A program made the position numbers and the translations under genes. The notes under the pieces are model-generated. The model saw only the letters and a list, made by a program, of their open reading frames with translations. It made no database searches and had not been told where the DNA came from. A stretch of DNA of 64,000 nt, taken from positions 20,278-84,277 of the forward strand of contig JAOTVB010000018.1 of NCBI GenBank assembly GCA_029863605.1, read 5' to 3'. Below are positions 1 through 8,481 of the stretch, one piece after another. Every line of letters begins with the position of its first letter. The first letter of the stretch is position 1. The stretch comes from Myxococcales bacterium. Lineage in GTDB: Bacteria > Myxococcota_A > Polyangia > Polyangiales > Houyiibacteriaceae.

Positions 1-424
1 CGGCGATGACGCCCGCGGTGAGGCCGATGATTAGCTCGAACAACACCGCCATCGATGCGAGGAGCAGTGTTCGCGGCAGCCGAAACCCGATCACGGCGGC
101 GACGGACTCGTGATGCGAATAGGACTCACCCAGGTCGCCCTGAAGAACACCGCAAAACCCTCGCGAGCCGTCCTCGCGCTCGTACTTTGGTGAGTCTTTT
201 CGGACACACGGCAGGATCCCGAGGTAGCTGAAGAACTGCTCGACCATCGGGCGGTCGAGGCCCTTTTTGGCGTTGAAGTCGGCGATCTGCTCGGCGCGCG
301 CCTGTGGACCGAGCACGGTGACCGCTGGGTCGCCGGCCACGAAGATCAAGAAGAAGACCAGGGTGACCACCGAGACGACGACGACGAAACCCCAGAGCGC
401 GCGCTGAGCAATGAATCGAATCAT
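1..424 (-). CDS. ABC transporter permease, DppB/OppB type (partial, C-terminal part outside window)
   Basis: This is the inner-membrane permease of a peptide/nickel-type ABC importer. Only the first 141 residues are inside the window and the gene runs off the left edge. It starts MIRFIAQRALWGFVVVVSVV, the usual first membrane helix of DppB-like permeases, followed by a periplasmic stretch with LGPQARAEQIADFNAKKGLD and the family signature GDLGESY. The loop before GDLG is longer than in typical DppB proteins and holds two cysteines (LPC...GFC). The ATG overlaps the TGA of the upstream binding-protein gene (ATGA), so the two are translationally coupled. The family assignment is firm; the substrate is unknown. 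Confidence 0.85.
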   Translation of the reverse strand, partial: MIRFIAQRALWGFVVVVSVVTLVFFLIFVAGDPAVTVLGPQARAEQIADFNAKKGLDRPMVEQFFSYLGILPCVRKDSPKYEREDGSRGFCGVLQGDLGESYSHHESVAAVIGFRLPRTLLLASMAVLFELIIGLTAGVIA

Positions 425-2151
425 CGAGACACCTTCGGCGAGTAGACGCTCTGGCTGACGCGCCTTCTAGGAAGGTCGAGCCAGATGTTGCGGTACTCAT
501 TGAGCCACACCGGGTGGGGGCGGAAGTTCTTCACGTAGGGCTGCCACACGAACATCTCGATGGGATAGTAGAGAAACGCCCACGGTGCCTCGGCGGCGAG
601 GATCGCGTTGGCCTGCGCATAGAGCTCGAGCCGCACCGTTCGGTCGACCTCGGGGCGTGCTTTGTCGAGGATCGCGTCGAGCTCGGGGTTGCGATAGAAG
701 GACCGGTTCTCGGAGTTCTCCGGATGGATCGACCTGCTGTGGAACAAGATGTCCATGAAGTTCGAGGGATCCGGGAAGTCTTGGTGCCAGCCTGTGAACG
801 CCGCCTGCGCGACGCGCGGCCGTCCAGTCTCCTTCAAATACGTCGCAAAGGTCACCAGCTTGAGCTCGATGTCGATCCCGATCGCCTTGAGATCCTGTTG
901 GAAGAACTGGGCAAGCTGGACCTCGCCTTCGCCTCGCACCCAGAGGGTCACGGGCTCGGGCAGTCCGTTCGGGTAACCTGCGAGACGCATCTCTTCCTTG
1001 GCGCGCGCGAGGTCGAACACCTGGCCCTGCGGGAGATCGGGGTCGTAGGGGGGGAGCATCGGCGGCAAGACTTGCGTGGCAGCGATCACCTTGCCTGGGT
1101 CGAGGCGTTCGAGCTTCGAGCGGTCGATGGCGAACGCGACTGCTCTCCGTACGTGGATGTTGTCGAAAGGAGGGAGCTCGCAGTTGAGGCCGAGCGCAAA
1201 GACCGACGGACTCGGAGCTTCGGCTCGATATGGTGCCCATGCCTTCGACTCCCGCAGGAACAGTCGGTTGACTTTGCTCGGCCGGTAGATGATGTCGATC
1301 CCGCCATTGCGAAAACGTGCACTCGCCACGTCGGAGGAGATGTTCTCGAGAAACACCATCTGATCGGGGCGGGCTCTCGGGTCCCAGTAGTCCTCGAAAC
1401 GCTCGAATTCGACTTGGACGCCCCGCTCCCAGCGTCCGAGGGCAAATGGCCCGGTGCCGATCGGATTTCGGCCAACGGCCGTGCGCCCTTCGGCCTTCTC
1501 GAGTGCTTCGACGTGCTCGCGAGCGATCGGGTACGCGAAGGGCATCGCAATGGCGTTCAAGAAAGTTTGATCGGCTTCATCCAAACGAAACTCGATAGTC
1601 TTGGGGCCTAGGACGACGATCCCTTCAATCACATCGGTCTTGCCTACGTGATAGTCAGGTGCCCCTTCGATCGATTTGAAGAACGGATAGCCGGGTGAGC
1701 CGATACGCTCGCTGAGCAGTCGGTGCATCGACCAAGAGATGTCCTCGGCCATCACTTCTCTGCCGTTGTGGAATTTGATGCCGTCACGCAAGGTAAAGCG
1801 AAACACGCGGCCGTCGTCCGAGACTTCGGGCAGTGAGGCAGCGAGGCTCGGGACCATCTTGCCCTCGTAGTCGTAGTCGAGAAGGCCGTCGTACAGAAGT
1901 CGGCAGGCGGCCGTCGATAAGGTGTCGTACGCGAAGTGCGGATCCAGGGTGTGGATGTTGCTGCTGGCCGAGAAGACGAGAGTGCCCCCCGAGCGTGGGG
2001 TTTCTTGGTCTGCGCCGACGAAGCGCGGCCCGATCGGTGCCCTGGGGAAATGAGTGATCACCCAGCCTCCGAGAACCGCCGCCGCGGCGATCGTGACGAT
2101 GCCCGCGACCCAGCGGCTACCGCGGGTTCTAGTCTTTGGGGTCGAACGCAT
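421..2151 (-). CDS. ABC transporter substrate-binding protein, family 5 (peptide/nickel type)
   Basis: This 576-residue protein has an N-terminal hydrophobic segment (WVAGIVTIAAAAVLGGWVI) that acts as a signal or membrane anchor; there is no lipobox cysteine. The mature part shows the SBP family 5 pattern: SGGTLVFSASSNIHTLDPHF near the start, then FTLRDGIKFHNG, NPIGTGPFALGRWERG and VRRAVAFAIDRSKL. It should capture an oligopeptide or similar solute for the flanking permeases. I chose the ATG at 2151 because GGAG lies just upstream and the longer frame begins at a TTG inside that site. It overlaps the upstream permease gene by about 23 bases and the downstream one by 4. Ligand unknown. Confidence 0.88.
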   Translation of the reverse strand: MRSTPKTRTRGSRWVAGIVTIAAAAVLGGWVITHFPRAPIGPRFVGADQETPRSGGTLVFSASSNIHTLDPHFAYDTLSTAACRLLYDGLLDYDYEGKMVPSLAASLPEVSDDGRVFRFTLRDGIKFHNGREVMAEDISWSMHRLLSERIGSPGYPFFKSIEGAPDYHVGKTDVIEGIVVLGPKTIEFRLDEADQTFLNAIAMPFAYPIAREHVEALEKAEGRTAVGRNPIGTGPFALGRWERGVQVEFERFEDYWDPRARPDQMVFLENISSDVASARFRNGGIDIIYRPSKVNRLFLRESKAWAPYRAEAPSPSVFALGLNCELPPFDNIHVRRAVAFAIDRSKLERLDPGKVIAATQVLPPMLPPYDPDLPQGQVFDLARAKEEMRLAGYPNGLPEPVTLWVRGEGEVQLAQFFQQDLKAIGIDIELKLVTFATYLKETGRPRVAQAAFTGWHQDFPDPSNFMDILFHSRSIHPENSENRSFYRNPELDAILDKARPEVDRTVRLELYAQANAILAAEAPWAFLYYPIEMFVWQPYVKNFRPHPVWLNEYRNIWLDLPRRRVSQSVYSPKVSR

Positions 2152-2983
2152 CTCTGAGCCCTTCTCCAAAGAGGTTGAAACCGAACACGGCCATGCTGAT
2201 GAGAACGGCTGGATAAAGTGTCAGTCGCGGCACACCGAGAAGCAGCGACTGACTTTCGTTGAGCATCGAGCCCCAACTCGCCGTTGGCGGCCGAACACCC
2301 AGTCCGAGGAACGACAGTGCGCTCTCGGCAATGATCATTCGTGCAACGAGAATCGTGGCGATCGCGATGATCGGCCCAGCGACGTTGGGAAGCACGTGTC
2401 GGGCGAGAATGCGAGAGTGGCGTAGGCCGAGCGCGCGTGCAGCTTCGACGTAGTCGAGCTCTCGCGCTTCCATCGTTTTGGCCCGTGTGACGCGGGCCAG
2501 CGTCGTCCACGAGAGCACTCCGAGCACGATGCAAATCGTCCAAATGCCGGGAGCATCCCAAACGCGTTGCATGACGATGGCGAGCAGAAGGAACGGCATC
2601 GACAACACGACATCGACGAATCGCATCAGAGCGGAGTCGATCCGTCCGCCTACGTAGCCGGAGATCAGCCCGAGACCGACCCCGATCAGGACGGCAATGG
2701 CGGTGGCGATGTAGGCGACCAGCATCGAGACTCGGGCGCCGCTCAGAAGCCTGCTGAGCTCGTCGCGCGCCAACGGGTCTCCGCCGAGCCAGTGCCCTGG
2801 CGCCAGACGCGGCCCTGCGGGAAGGCCGTTGCTCAAGAGCAGGACGTCGGTGAACTGCTCGACCGGGTCGTAGGGGGCTAGCCAGGGGCCCAGGATCCCC
2901 AGGACCGTCACCGCCACGACGAGCACGAGCCCAGCGAGGGCCCCCTTGTTGCGCCGAAACCGCCGAAACGCCCGAGAATCCAT
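2129..2983 (-). CDS. ABC transporter permease, DppC/OppC type
   Basis: This 284-residue protein begins with the OppC N-terminal pattern (MDSRAFRRFRRNKGALAG, a membrane helix, then LAPYDP). Its C-terminal half carries the EAA loop that contacts the ATPase (YVEAARALGLRHSRILARHV, then LPN) and the typical FLGLGVRPPTASWG. The longer frame from 3079 adds 32 residues unlike the family, so I start at the ATG at 2983. It is the first gene of the minus-strand transporter operon, an unusual order with the binding protein between the two permeases. No ATPase gene is visible; it would lie beyond the left edge or elsewhere. Confidence 0.87.
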   Translation of the reverse strand: MDSRAFRRFRRNKGALAGLVLVVAVTVLGILGPWLAPYDPVEQFTDVLLLSNGLPAGPRLAPGHWLGGDPLARDELSRLLSGARVSMLVAYIATAIAVLIGVGLGLISGYVGGRIDSALMRFVDVVLSMPFLLLAIVMQRVWDAPGIWTICIVLGVLSWTTLARVTRAKTMEARELDYVEAARALGLRHSRILARHVLPNVAGPIIAIATILVARMIIAESALSFLGLGVRPPTASWGSMLNESQSLLLGVPRLTLYPAVLISMAVFGFNLFGEGLRDAFDPKD

Positions 2984-3244
2984 GCGCTTGCAGGAGGTAC
3001 TGGGTTCGGGGGGACCAGTCAATTTCCCCAGGTTCAGAGACAGCGGTGATGTCAGCGGCCGGGCCCCTGTCGATGGCAACTGCGATCTCAGCTACTAGCT
3101 AGCGATCGGTATTCTCCGGGTGAGCCGTGCCTATTGGCGTGGGCTTTCCAATAAAGCCTTATAATTTCCGCAATTTATAGATCTTATGTTTTTTGCGTTG
3201 ACGTGATTATCTTCAATGGAATACATTCGCTATAAGTTATTCAA
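2984..3244. other. AT-rich divergent intergenic region
   Basis: This spacer separates the minus-strand transporter operon from the plus-strand regulator gene. Its right half (about 3140-3244) is strikingly AT-rich against the surrounding GC-rich coding DNA. TTGACG at 3198-3203 followed after 18 bases by TACATT (3222-3227) could be a weak sigma-70-type promoter for the gene at 3245. No terminator or RNA gene was seen. Confidence 0.5.
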
Positions 3245-3802
3245 ATGACTCTACCAAGAGGACAACGCAGCGCGCATCGGGAACCAGAACGGAGCTGGTC
3301 CGACCAGGAGCTCGAGGACATCGAGCGCGCCCATGCCAACGGGATGAGCGTTCAACAAGTCGTCGACGCCTTCACCGCGCGTGGGTCTCGCCTTACGGAG
3401 GCGACGTTCCGCAAATACGTGCAGCTCGGGTTGTTGCCCCGGAGCGTCCGGGTCGGCCGCAAAGGCAAGCATCGAGGGTCGCAAGGCTTGTACCCGGCGA
3501 CGGCGGTTCGCCAAATCGATCACATCCGTCGGTTGATGCATCAGGGCTTCACGATGGAGGAAATCCAAAAGGAGTTCCTCTTCGTTCGAGGCGATATCGA
3601 TGCGTTGAGCCGGCAGCTCAACCGCGTGTACCAGGCGATCGAAAACGCCGTGCACGACCAGCAGCGCGAGGCCGCCGAAGATCCGGGGGTCAGCGACGCG
3701 CTCAACGAAGTGCGCGAGCTCGGCAAAGAGCTCGTTCAGAAGCTTGAAGTCATCGAGCGGCGTTTGACGATGCGCGCCCGCATGGCTCGAGCAGCCGTCT
3801 GA
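3245..3802 (+). CDS. MerR-like helix-turn-helix regulator
   Basis: This 185-residue cytoplasmic protein is a probable DNA-binding regulator. Residues about 20-60 ([20 protein letters not shown]) and the following [14 protein letters not shown] resemble the winged helix of MerR proteins, with [12 protein letters not shown] and [20 protein letters not shown] continuing the MerR pattern. The C-terminal third is charged and probably coiled-coil, suiting dimerisation; no ligand-binding domain is present. The start follows an AT-rich stretch and has no obvious Shine-Dalgarno sequence. It sits 23 bases before a sigma-region-4-like gene, so the two are probably co-transcribed. Targets unknown. Confidence 0.72.
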   Translation: MTLPRGQRSAHREPERSWSDQELEDIERAHANGMSVQQVVDAFTARGSRLTEATFRKYVQLGLLPRSVRVGRKGKHRGSQGLYPATAVRQIDHIRRLMHQGFTMEEIQKEFLFVRGDIDALSRQLNRVYQAIENAVHDQQREAAEDPGVSDALNEVRELGKELVQKLEVIERRLTMRARMARAAV

Positions 3803-3825
3803 AGAGGTTTGAGGGGGAGATTCCA

Positions 3826-4356
3826 ATGAAGGACGCAGCAAGCACGAAGGCCGTGGACGCAGATGCGAGCTCCGAGGGGGAAGAACGGGAGTCGCTGGCG
3901 GACGCGTTACAGGAGCCGGGCCAGGAAGAACGTCGGGGGCGCCGCAAGCGTCGGTCGAGAGCGCGTGCGCGGACCATCTCGATTCGGCGCCTGAGCAAGG
4001 CAGAGCTCAACCGGGGCCGCGAGCTCTACCCGGAATCCGACTATTGGAAGCCGAGGAGCCGGTCGGAGTGCAAAGACATGGAACGGCCATGTCCGTTCGT
4101 GTCGTGCAAGTACCACCTCTACATCGACGTCCACCCAGTGCGGGGCTCGATCAAGCTCAACTTCCCAGACCTCGAAATCTGGGAGATGACTGAAACCTGC
4201 GCCCTCGATGTGGCGGACCGCGGGGGAATCACCCTCGAAGAGGTGGGCGAGATCATGAACCTCACTCGCGAGCGCGTACGCCAAGTCGAGACTGCAGGCC
4301 TTGCGCGCTTGCAGGACTACCGGGCCGTCGATCGGTTGAAGGATTATGTGACATAA
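3826..4356 (+). CDS. Sigma-70 region 4-like DNA-binding protein
   Basis: This 176-residue protein has a basic, disordered N-terminus ([20 protein letters not shown]) and a middle part with a [14 protein letters not shown] segment whose cysteines could bind metal. Its C-terminal helix-turn-helix ([20 protein letters not shown]) matches sigma-70 region 4.2, the -35-reading module. Sigma regions 2 and 3 are absent, so it is not a complete sigma factor. It may be a DNA-binding regulator built on the region 4 fold. A GAGGGGGAG ribosome site precedes the ATG. A strong terminator follows at 4383, closing a two-gene unit with the MerR-like gene. Confidence 0.75.
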   Translation: MKDAASTKAVDADASSEGEERESLADALQEPGQEERRGRRKRRSRARARTISIRRLSKAELNRGRELYPESDYWKPRSRSECKDMERPCPFVSCKYHLYIDVHPVRGSIKLNFPDLEIWEMTETCALDVADRGGITLEEVGEIMNLTRERVRQVETAGLARLQDYRAVDRLKDYVT

Positions 4357-4382
4357 CGAGCCACTCCAAGGGCAAAGGGGGA

Positions 4383-4413
4383 GGGTGTCGCCAATTGGCG
4401 GCACCCTTTTTTT
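4383..4413 (+). terminator. Rho-independent terminator
   Basis: A GC-rich stem (GGGTG T CGCC / GGCG G CACCC, one T-G wobble) closes on an AATT loop and is followed directly by seven Ts. It lies 27 bases after the stop of the sigma-region-4-like gene and ends the two-gene regulatory unit. Confidence 0.9.
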
Positions 4414-4486
4414 GTCCCATCTTACGGCTGGATCTGCGGGCCGTCGCTCTGCTACCGTCCGCCAAATCAAGCAACGAGGGCGAGCT

Positions 4487-5485
4487 GTGCGTGATGTAGT
4501 GGTGTTCATTTTGGTCGGAGCGGTGTGCGGATGCGGCGATGAAAGCGGCAGCGCCGGAGCCGGTGGAGCAGGTGGAGCTGGTGGGGCCGGCGGAGGCTCG
4601 GCTCTTCAAGAGGAGTACATCTTGTCCGATCAGGACCTCGTGCCCGAGAGCGGCGCCTACGATCCCGTGAGCCGCGCGTTCTATGTCGGAAGCGCGACCC
4701 AAGGGAGCATCACCCGCGTCGACGCCGACGGCACCGAATCGCTTTTCTTCGAGCCCCCCCCATCCTCGAGCCTGGGCACCTTCGGCCTCACGATCGATCC
4801 CGACGCACGACGACTATGGGTGTGCGTCGATGACACAGTAATGATGAGCCGGAGCGTCTGGACATTCGACATGTCGACCGGTGACTTGGAGATCGAATTC
4901 GCTTTGGCCGACGCCGCTCCGGATGCCAGCTGCAATGACATCGCGCTCGACAGTGAAGGTGTCGCTTATGTGAGCGACTCGGACAATCCGCGTGTTTATC
5001 GGGCGAACGTCGACGGCGAAGCAATCGAAATCTGGGCCGATGACCCGCTGCTCGCGCCCCCTGGCGGCGCCTTGGGCGGCAATGGAATTGCGGTGACCGA
5101 AAACGATCGATACGTTCTTGTATCGAAGACCCTTCCATCGCCGTCGACGCCCCCGCTGGTGCGCATCGAGCGCACCAACCCAGAAAACATCTCAGGCGTC
5201 ACGACGACACCTGAGATCACGACGACCACCGATGGTATGAGTTTCCTGGGTGGAGATCTGTATATAGCCGGCCCGGTCTCGGGCGAGACTTTCCGGCTGA
5301 CGAGCAACGACCAGTGGCAAACCGCGTCGATCGCCACCTCGATGCAGCAGGCCGGGACGTCGACCGTGCGGCCCGCGGAGGGCGACCTTTACGGCATTTA
5401 TAGCGATATCGCCGATCGCGTCTTCGGCAACCCGCTCACTCCGCCGTTCCGCATCTATCGGATCGACCTCGCCTCCTTTGAATGA
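4487..5485 (+). CDS. Glycine-rich lipoprotein with SMP-30/propeller-like fold
   Basis: This 332-residue exported protein starts at a GTG with GAGGG seven bases upstream; a longer frame beginning inside the terminator was rejected. The N-terminus (VVVFILVGAVCGCGDE) is a short lipoprotein signal with two candidate lipidated cysteines, followed by a Gly-Ala linker. The rest repeats strand patterns such as GAYDPVSRAFYVGS, DIALDSEGVAYVSDSDN and NGIAVTENDRYVLVS, as in SMP-30/gluconolactonase-like six-bladed propellers. A catalytic metal site was not confirmed. Its stop overlaps the next ATG (ATGA), so it is coupled to the membrane protein gene. Function unknown. Confidence 0.72.
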   Translation: MRDVVVFILVGAVCGCGDESGSAGAGGAGGAGGAGGGSALQEEYILSDQDLVPESGAYDPVSRAFYVGSATQGSITRVDADGTESLFFEPPPSSSLGTFGLTIDPDARRLWVCVDDTVMMSRSVWTFDMSTGDLEIEFALADAAPDASCNDIALDSEGVAYVSDSDNPRVYRANVDGEAIEIWADDPLLAPPGGALGGNGIAVTENDRYVLVSKTLPSPSTPPLVRIERTNPENISGVTTTPEITTTTDGMSFLGGDLYIAGPVSGETFRLTSNDQWQTASIATSMQQAGTSTVRPAEGDLYGIYSDIADRVFGNPLTPPFRIYRIDLASFE

Positions 5486-7848
5486 GCGACGCCGACTTGT
5501 CAGTGAGCGCTCCGTTGCCTACGGTGCGCGCCGTCGTGGTGCGAGCCGCCATCATCTTCTTGCTTTGCTTGACGGCAACCGCGCCCGCGGACGCGCAGGA
5601 TGGGCCGTGTCCACCGGGCAATCTGCTGGCGCGCAAATCTCCATCCGCCAGTCGGGGAGTGCAGTCTAGCCCTCGGCTCACCAACGGCATCATCACCGCC
5701 GAGGGCGACTCGTGGCAGAGCGAGCTGACATCGACGTTCAGCGACCCCGGCAGCCACGTCGTCTACGATCTCGGGCAATCCGTGCCAATCACCGCGGTCG
5801 ACCTCCAGGGCGACAACAACGACGAATATATCGTCGAGTTGTCGGAGGACGGCGAGACCTTCGTGTGGCTCTGGACCGCAGACCCCGTCTCAGGCCAAGG
5901 GATGCGCCGACGCGGTGCCCAAAGGCTCTCCGGCCAAGGCCGCTACGTTCGACTGCGCGCGCAAGGCGGTGACGGCTACTACAGCCTCAGCGAGATCCAA
6001 GTCTTCTGCCGAAAGTCCGCAACGTGGCCTCCCCCGGTCGAGGTCAAGGCCACCGCGAGTGGGTGGTGGAAGGGGATCATGCAAAAGCGGGACCATCGCT
6101 ATCGCCTTGGCCTCGCCTTCCTCGGGCTCTTGTTCTTCATCGCCCTCTTTCGTGTAGAGCGGAGTAAGACTGCGCTCGGTGTTGCTGTGTCGTTGGCGCT
6201 CGCGATGTTGGCGATCGCAAGCTACCGGTTCTACAGCGCCAGGCATGCCCCGTGGTTCGCAGATTGGGGTCTTCAGGTCTTGGCCGGCCTCGTCGCCGCA
6301 TGGGGTGTGCGTGGCCTTTGGCTCGCAAGGCAGGGCGAGGGTGCATCGCTTTGGTGGGAGCGCGGGGCACTGGTGTGGATAATCCTCGCGTGCGGTGCCG
6401 CGTGGGTGAACTTCGGCACCTATCACAGCTCGCGCATCGTCCACTACTGGGACACGTTCCACTACTACATCGGCTCGAAGTATTTCGAGGAGAACGAATA
6501 CGAACGGCTCTACCAGTGCGTCCTCGCCGCGGACTACCAAGACCGCGGATCCGCCGATCTCCAAAGGCGAAAGATCCGAGATCTCGTCGACAATCGGCTC
6601 CACTACCTCACCGAAGAGGACGCGATTGTCTACACGAAGACTTGCGCCGAGCACTTTTCCCCGCAGCGTTGGGAGGCATTCAAACAGGATGCCCGATCCT
6701 TTCGAACCGTGATGGGTACGTCGTGGTGGCGGGACATGCTGATGGACCACGGCTACAACGCGAGCCCGATCTCCAACATGGTTGCGGCTGCTCTCACGAA
6801 CGTCCGCTGGAAACAGCAGGTCCCCGAGACCCCGAGCGTGCGCGTCGATCAAGGCGCGATGAAGAAGTTTCGGAAGCGGATCCTCCGCTACGCGATGATC
6901 GACTTGGGGCTTTATGCGGGCGCGTTTCTGCTCATTCTATGGGCCTTCGGTCTTCGGGCGTGCGCCCTTGCTGTTGCCTTGTGGGGCACCGGCTATCCGT
7001 GGGCGTACTTTTGGACGGGGGGAAGCTTCGCGCGGGTGCCGTGGTTCTTCATGGCGGTCGCTGCGGTCTGTCTTCTGAAAAAGGGATTCCCTTTGCTCTC
7101 GGGCTTCGCGTTGTCGTGGAGCGCACTGCTTCGGTTGTTCCCTGCGGCATTGGCGGGCGGACCGGGCGCGGCCATCGTCGACCGTTTCATCCGGCGGAAG
7201 AAGCTCGAGGGGCCGTGGCTGCGCCCCGAGGACAAGCGTTTCATCGCGGGCGGCATGGCCGGGTTGCTGGTCCTGTGCTCGGCGAGCGTGGCGATCAACG
7301 GGGTAGACGCGCACACCCGTTTTCTGGGCAACACCTTCAAGCACGCGGAAACCCCGCTTACCAATCACATGGGGCTTCCGACCCTTCTCTCGTATCGGCC
7401 GAGCACAGTTGGGCGTCACACCAAGGATGCAAGCCTCGAAGACCCGTGGGCCCATTGGAAGCAGTTCCGCAAAGACACGAAGCATGACCGGCGCTGGCTG
7501 CATCGCTTGATCCTGCTCGGCATGTTCGTGCTGTTGGCCTTGGCCGGCCGGCGCATGGCGGGGTGGGCTGTCTTGGCGAGCAGCACGATCCTCATCATCG
7601 GGTTCTTCGAGCTGACTTGCTACTACTACAGCTTCGTGGTCTTGATGGCGCCACTTGCGATTGAACGCTTGCGCTATACCGCAGCGCTGATCGCCATGGT
7701 CATGGCCGGGTTGATCATCCAGTTTTTCGCCGGTTGGTACGACGAGCAGTACTTGTGGGAGACCGCCGCTTGCCTAGTTGCGCTGCTCTACATCATCGTG
7801 GATGTCGTCCTCCGTCCGTTGCCCGAGTCGTCGCCTGCCGCCCCGTAA
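5482..7848 (+). CDS. Multi-spanning membrane protein with N-terminal discoidin-like (F5/8 C) domain
   Basis: This 788-residue protein has a cleavable-type signal (VRAAIIFLLCLTATAPADAQ). A domain of about 130 residues follows that resembles a galactose-binding/F5-8C module (VVYDLGQSVPITAVDLQGDN, then YIVELSEDGETF and GRYVRLRAQG). From about residue 205 on there are many hydrophobic helices separated by loops, one of them long (KYFEENEYERLYQCVLAADY onward). This layout suits a GT-C-like or other polytopic envelope enzyme with an external carbohydrate-binding module. No catalytic motif was recognised, so the enzyme role is inference. It is coupled to the upstream lipoprotein gene by ATGA. Confidence 0.7.
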   Translation: MSDADLSVSAPLPTVRAVVVRAAIIFLLCLTATAPADAQDGPCPPGNLLARKSPSASRGVQSSPRLTNGIITAEGDSWQSELTSTFSDPGSHVVYDLGQSVPITAVDLQGDNNDEYIVELSEDGETFVWLWTADPVSGQGMRRRGAQRLSGQGRYVRLRAQGGDGYYSLSEIQVFCRKSATWPPPVEVKATASGWWKGIMQKRDHRYRLGLAFLGLLFFIALFRVERSKTALGVAVSLALAMLAIASYRFYSARHAPWFADWGLQVLAGLVAAWGVRGLWLARQGEGASLWWERGALVWIILACGAAWVNFGTYHSSRIVHYWDTFHYYIGSKYFEENEYERLYQCVLAADYQDRGSADLQRRKIRDLVDNRLHYLTEEDAIVYTKTCAEHFSPQRWEAFKQDARSFRTVMGTSWWRDMLMDHGYNASPISNMVAAALTNVRWKQQVPETPSVRVDQGAMKKFRKRILRYAMIDLGLYAGAFLLILWAFGLRACALAVALWGTGYPWAYFWTGGSFARVPWFFMAVAAVCLLKKGFPLLSGFALSWSALLRLFPAALAGGPGAAIVDRFIRRKKLEGPWLRPEDKRFIAGGMAGLLVLCSASVAINGVDAHTRFLGNTFKHAETPLTNHMGLPTLLSYRPSTVGRHTKDASLEDPWAHWKQFRKDTKHDRRWLHRLILLGMFVLLALAGRRMAGWAVLASSTILIIGFFELTCYYYSFVVLMAPLAIERLRYTAALIAMVMAGLIIQFFAGWYDEQYLWETAACLVALLYIIVDVVLRPLPESSPAAP

Positions 7849-7919
7849 AGGCGACGCCTCGCGCCGCCCACGGGGCTTCGCGCCCCCCCGACCGATTTTT
7901 GAGGGGTTTCGGGGTGGAT

Positions 7920-7948
7920 TTGAGCCTGTCACCCCGATGGCCTAGAAT
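7920..7948 (+). promoter_or_regulatory. Sigma-70-type promoter of the glycine-repeat lipoprotein
   Basis: TTGAGC (7920-7925) and TAGAAT (7943-7948) are separated by 17 bases, a close match to the vegetative consensus. The expected transcription start is about 7955, only some three bases before the ATG at 7958, so the mRNA would be nearly leaderless even though GAGGGG abuts the ATG. Confidence 0.6.
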
Positions 7949-7957
7949 TGCGAGGGG

Positions 7958-8446
7958 ATGAGTTTGTGCGCACGCGTGCTCGTGGGGATCGCCGCGCTCC
8001 TGGTCGGGTGCTCGAGCGCCAGCGGAATAGAAACCGTCTGCCCGAGTGGCAAGGTGGCCCTGTGCACAGACCCGAGCAACATCCTCGCCTGTTGTCAGGA
8101 ATTCAAATGTACAGACGGGCGCATCGTGCCGTGCAGCAGCCTCGCCCGTGCGGAGTGCCAGACCCAGGTTTGCGAGCGCGTCATCGTGTTCGATGCGGGG
8201 CTGCCCGACGCGGATGTGCCTGACGGCAACATCGGGACAGGTGGCACGGGCGGTGCTGGCGGTGCCGGCGGCGTAAGCGGTGCCGGTGGCGTAGGCGGTG
8301 CCGGTGGCGTAGGCGGTGCCGGTGGCGTAGGCGGTGCCGGGGGCGTAGGCGGCGCCGGGGGCCGAGGCGGCGCGGGCGGTGCTGGCGGCGCCGGAGGCGT
8401 AGGCGGCACGGGCGGTGCCGGCGGCGCAGGCGGCGCGACGCTGTAG
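7958..8446 (+). CDS. Glycine-repeat lipoprotein
   Basis: This 162-residue protein has a clear lipoprotein signal (CARVLVGIAALLVGC), placing it in the envelope. A cysteine-containing segment (VCPSGKVALCTDPSNILACC and further cysteines to about residue 72) is probably a small disulfide-stabilised domain. The remainder from about residue 94 is a GGAGGV-type repeat to the end, encoded by near-identical 18-base units. Similar Cys-plus-Gly-repeat lipoproteins are common in myxobacteria, but no function is known. The stop at 8446 abuts the promoter proposed for rnpB. Confidence 0.72.
   Translation: MSLCARVLVGIAALLVGCSSASGIETVCPSGKVALCTDPSNILACCQEFKCTDGRIVPCSSLARAECQTQVCERVIVFDAGLPDADVPDGNIGTGGTGGAGGAGGVSGAGGVGGAGGVGGAGGVGGAGGVGGAGGRGGAGGAGGAGGVGGTGGAGGAGGATL
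8250..8440 (+). repeat. Tandem repeat, 18-base unit encoding Gly-Ala-Gly-Gly-Val
   Basis: The core unit GGCGGTGCCGGTGGCGTA occurs in perfect or near-perfect tandem copies around 8276-8350, then decays through GGCGCCGGGGGC-type variants to the end of the gene. All copies stay in frame, so copy-number change would alter linker length without breaking the protein. Confidence 0.85.
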
Positions 8447-8475
8447 TTGCAGGGACCTCTGAGCGGCCTTACGTT
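8447..8475 (+). promoter_or_regulatory. Candidate rnpB promoter
   Basis: TTGCAG (8447-8452) and TACGTT (8470-8475) are 17 bases apart. The predicted start, about 8482, coincides with the 5' strand of the P1 helix of the RNA. The -10 element is weak (3 of 6). Confidence 0.5.
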
Positions 8476-8481
8476 CTCTAA

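Noticed and set aside
514..1611. 365-residue plus-strand frame
   Set aside because: It lies opposite the substrate-binding protein, which has clear family 5 motifs; the antisense product resembles nothing known.
3231..3236. TATAAG as a -10 element for the MerR-like gene
   Set aside because: It lies 27 bases from the only good -35 (TTGACG at 3198), too far for a sigma-70 promoter.
5890..6852. 320-residue minus-strand frame
   Set aside because: It is antisense within the discoidin-domain membrane protein and has no recognisable domain, as expected of shadow frames in GC-rich coding DNA.
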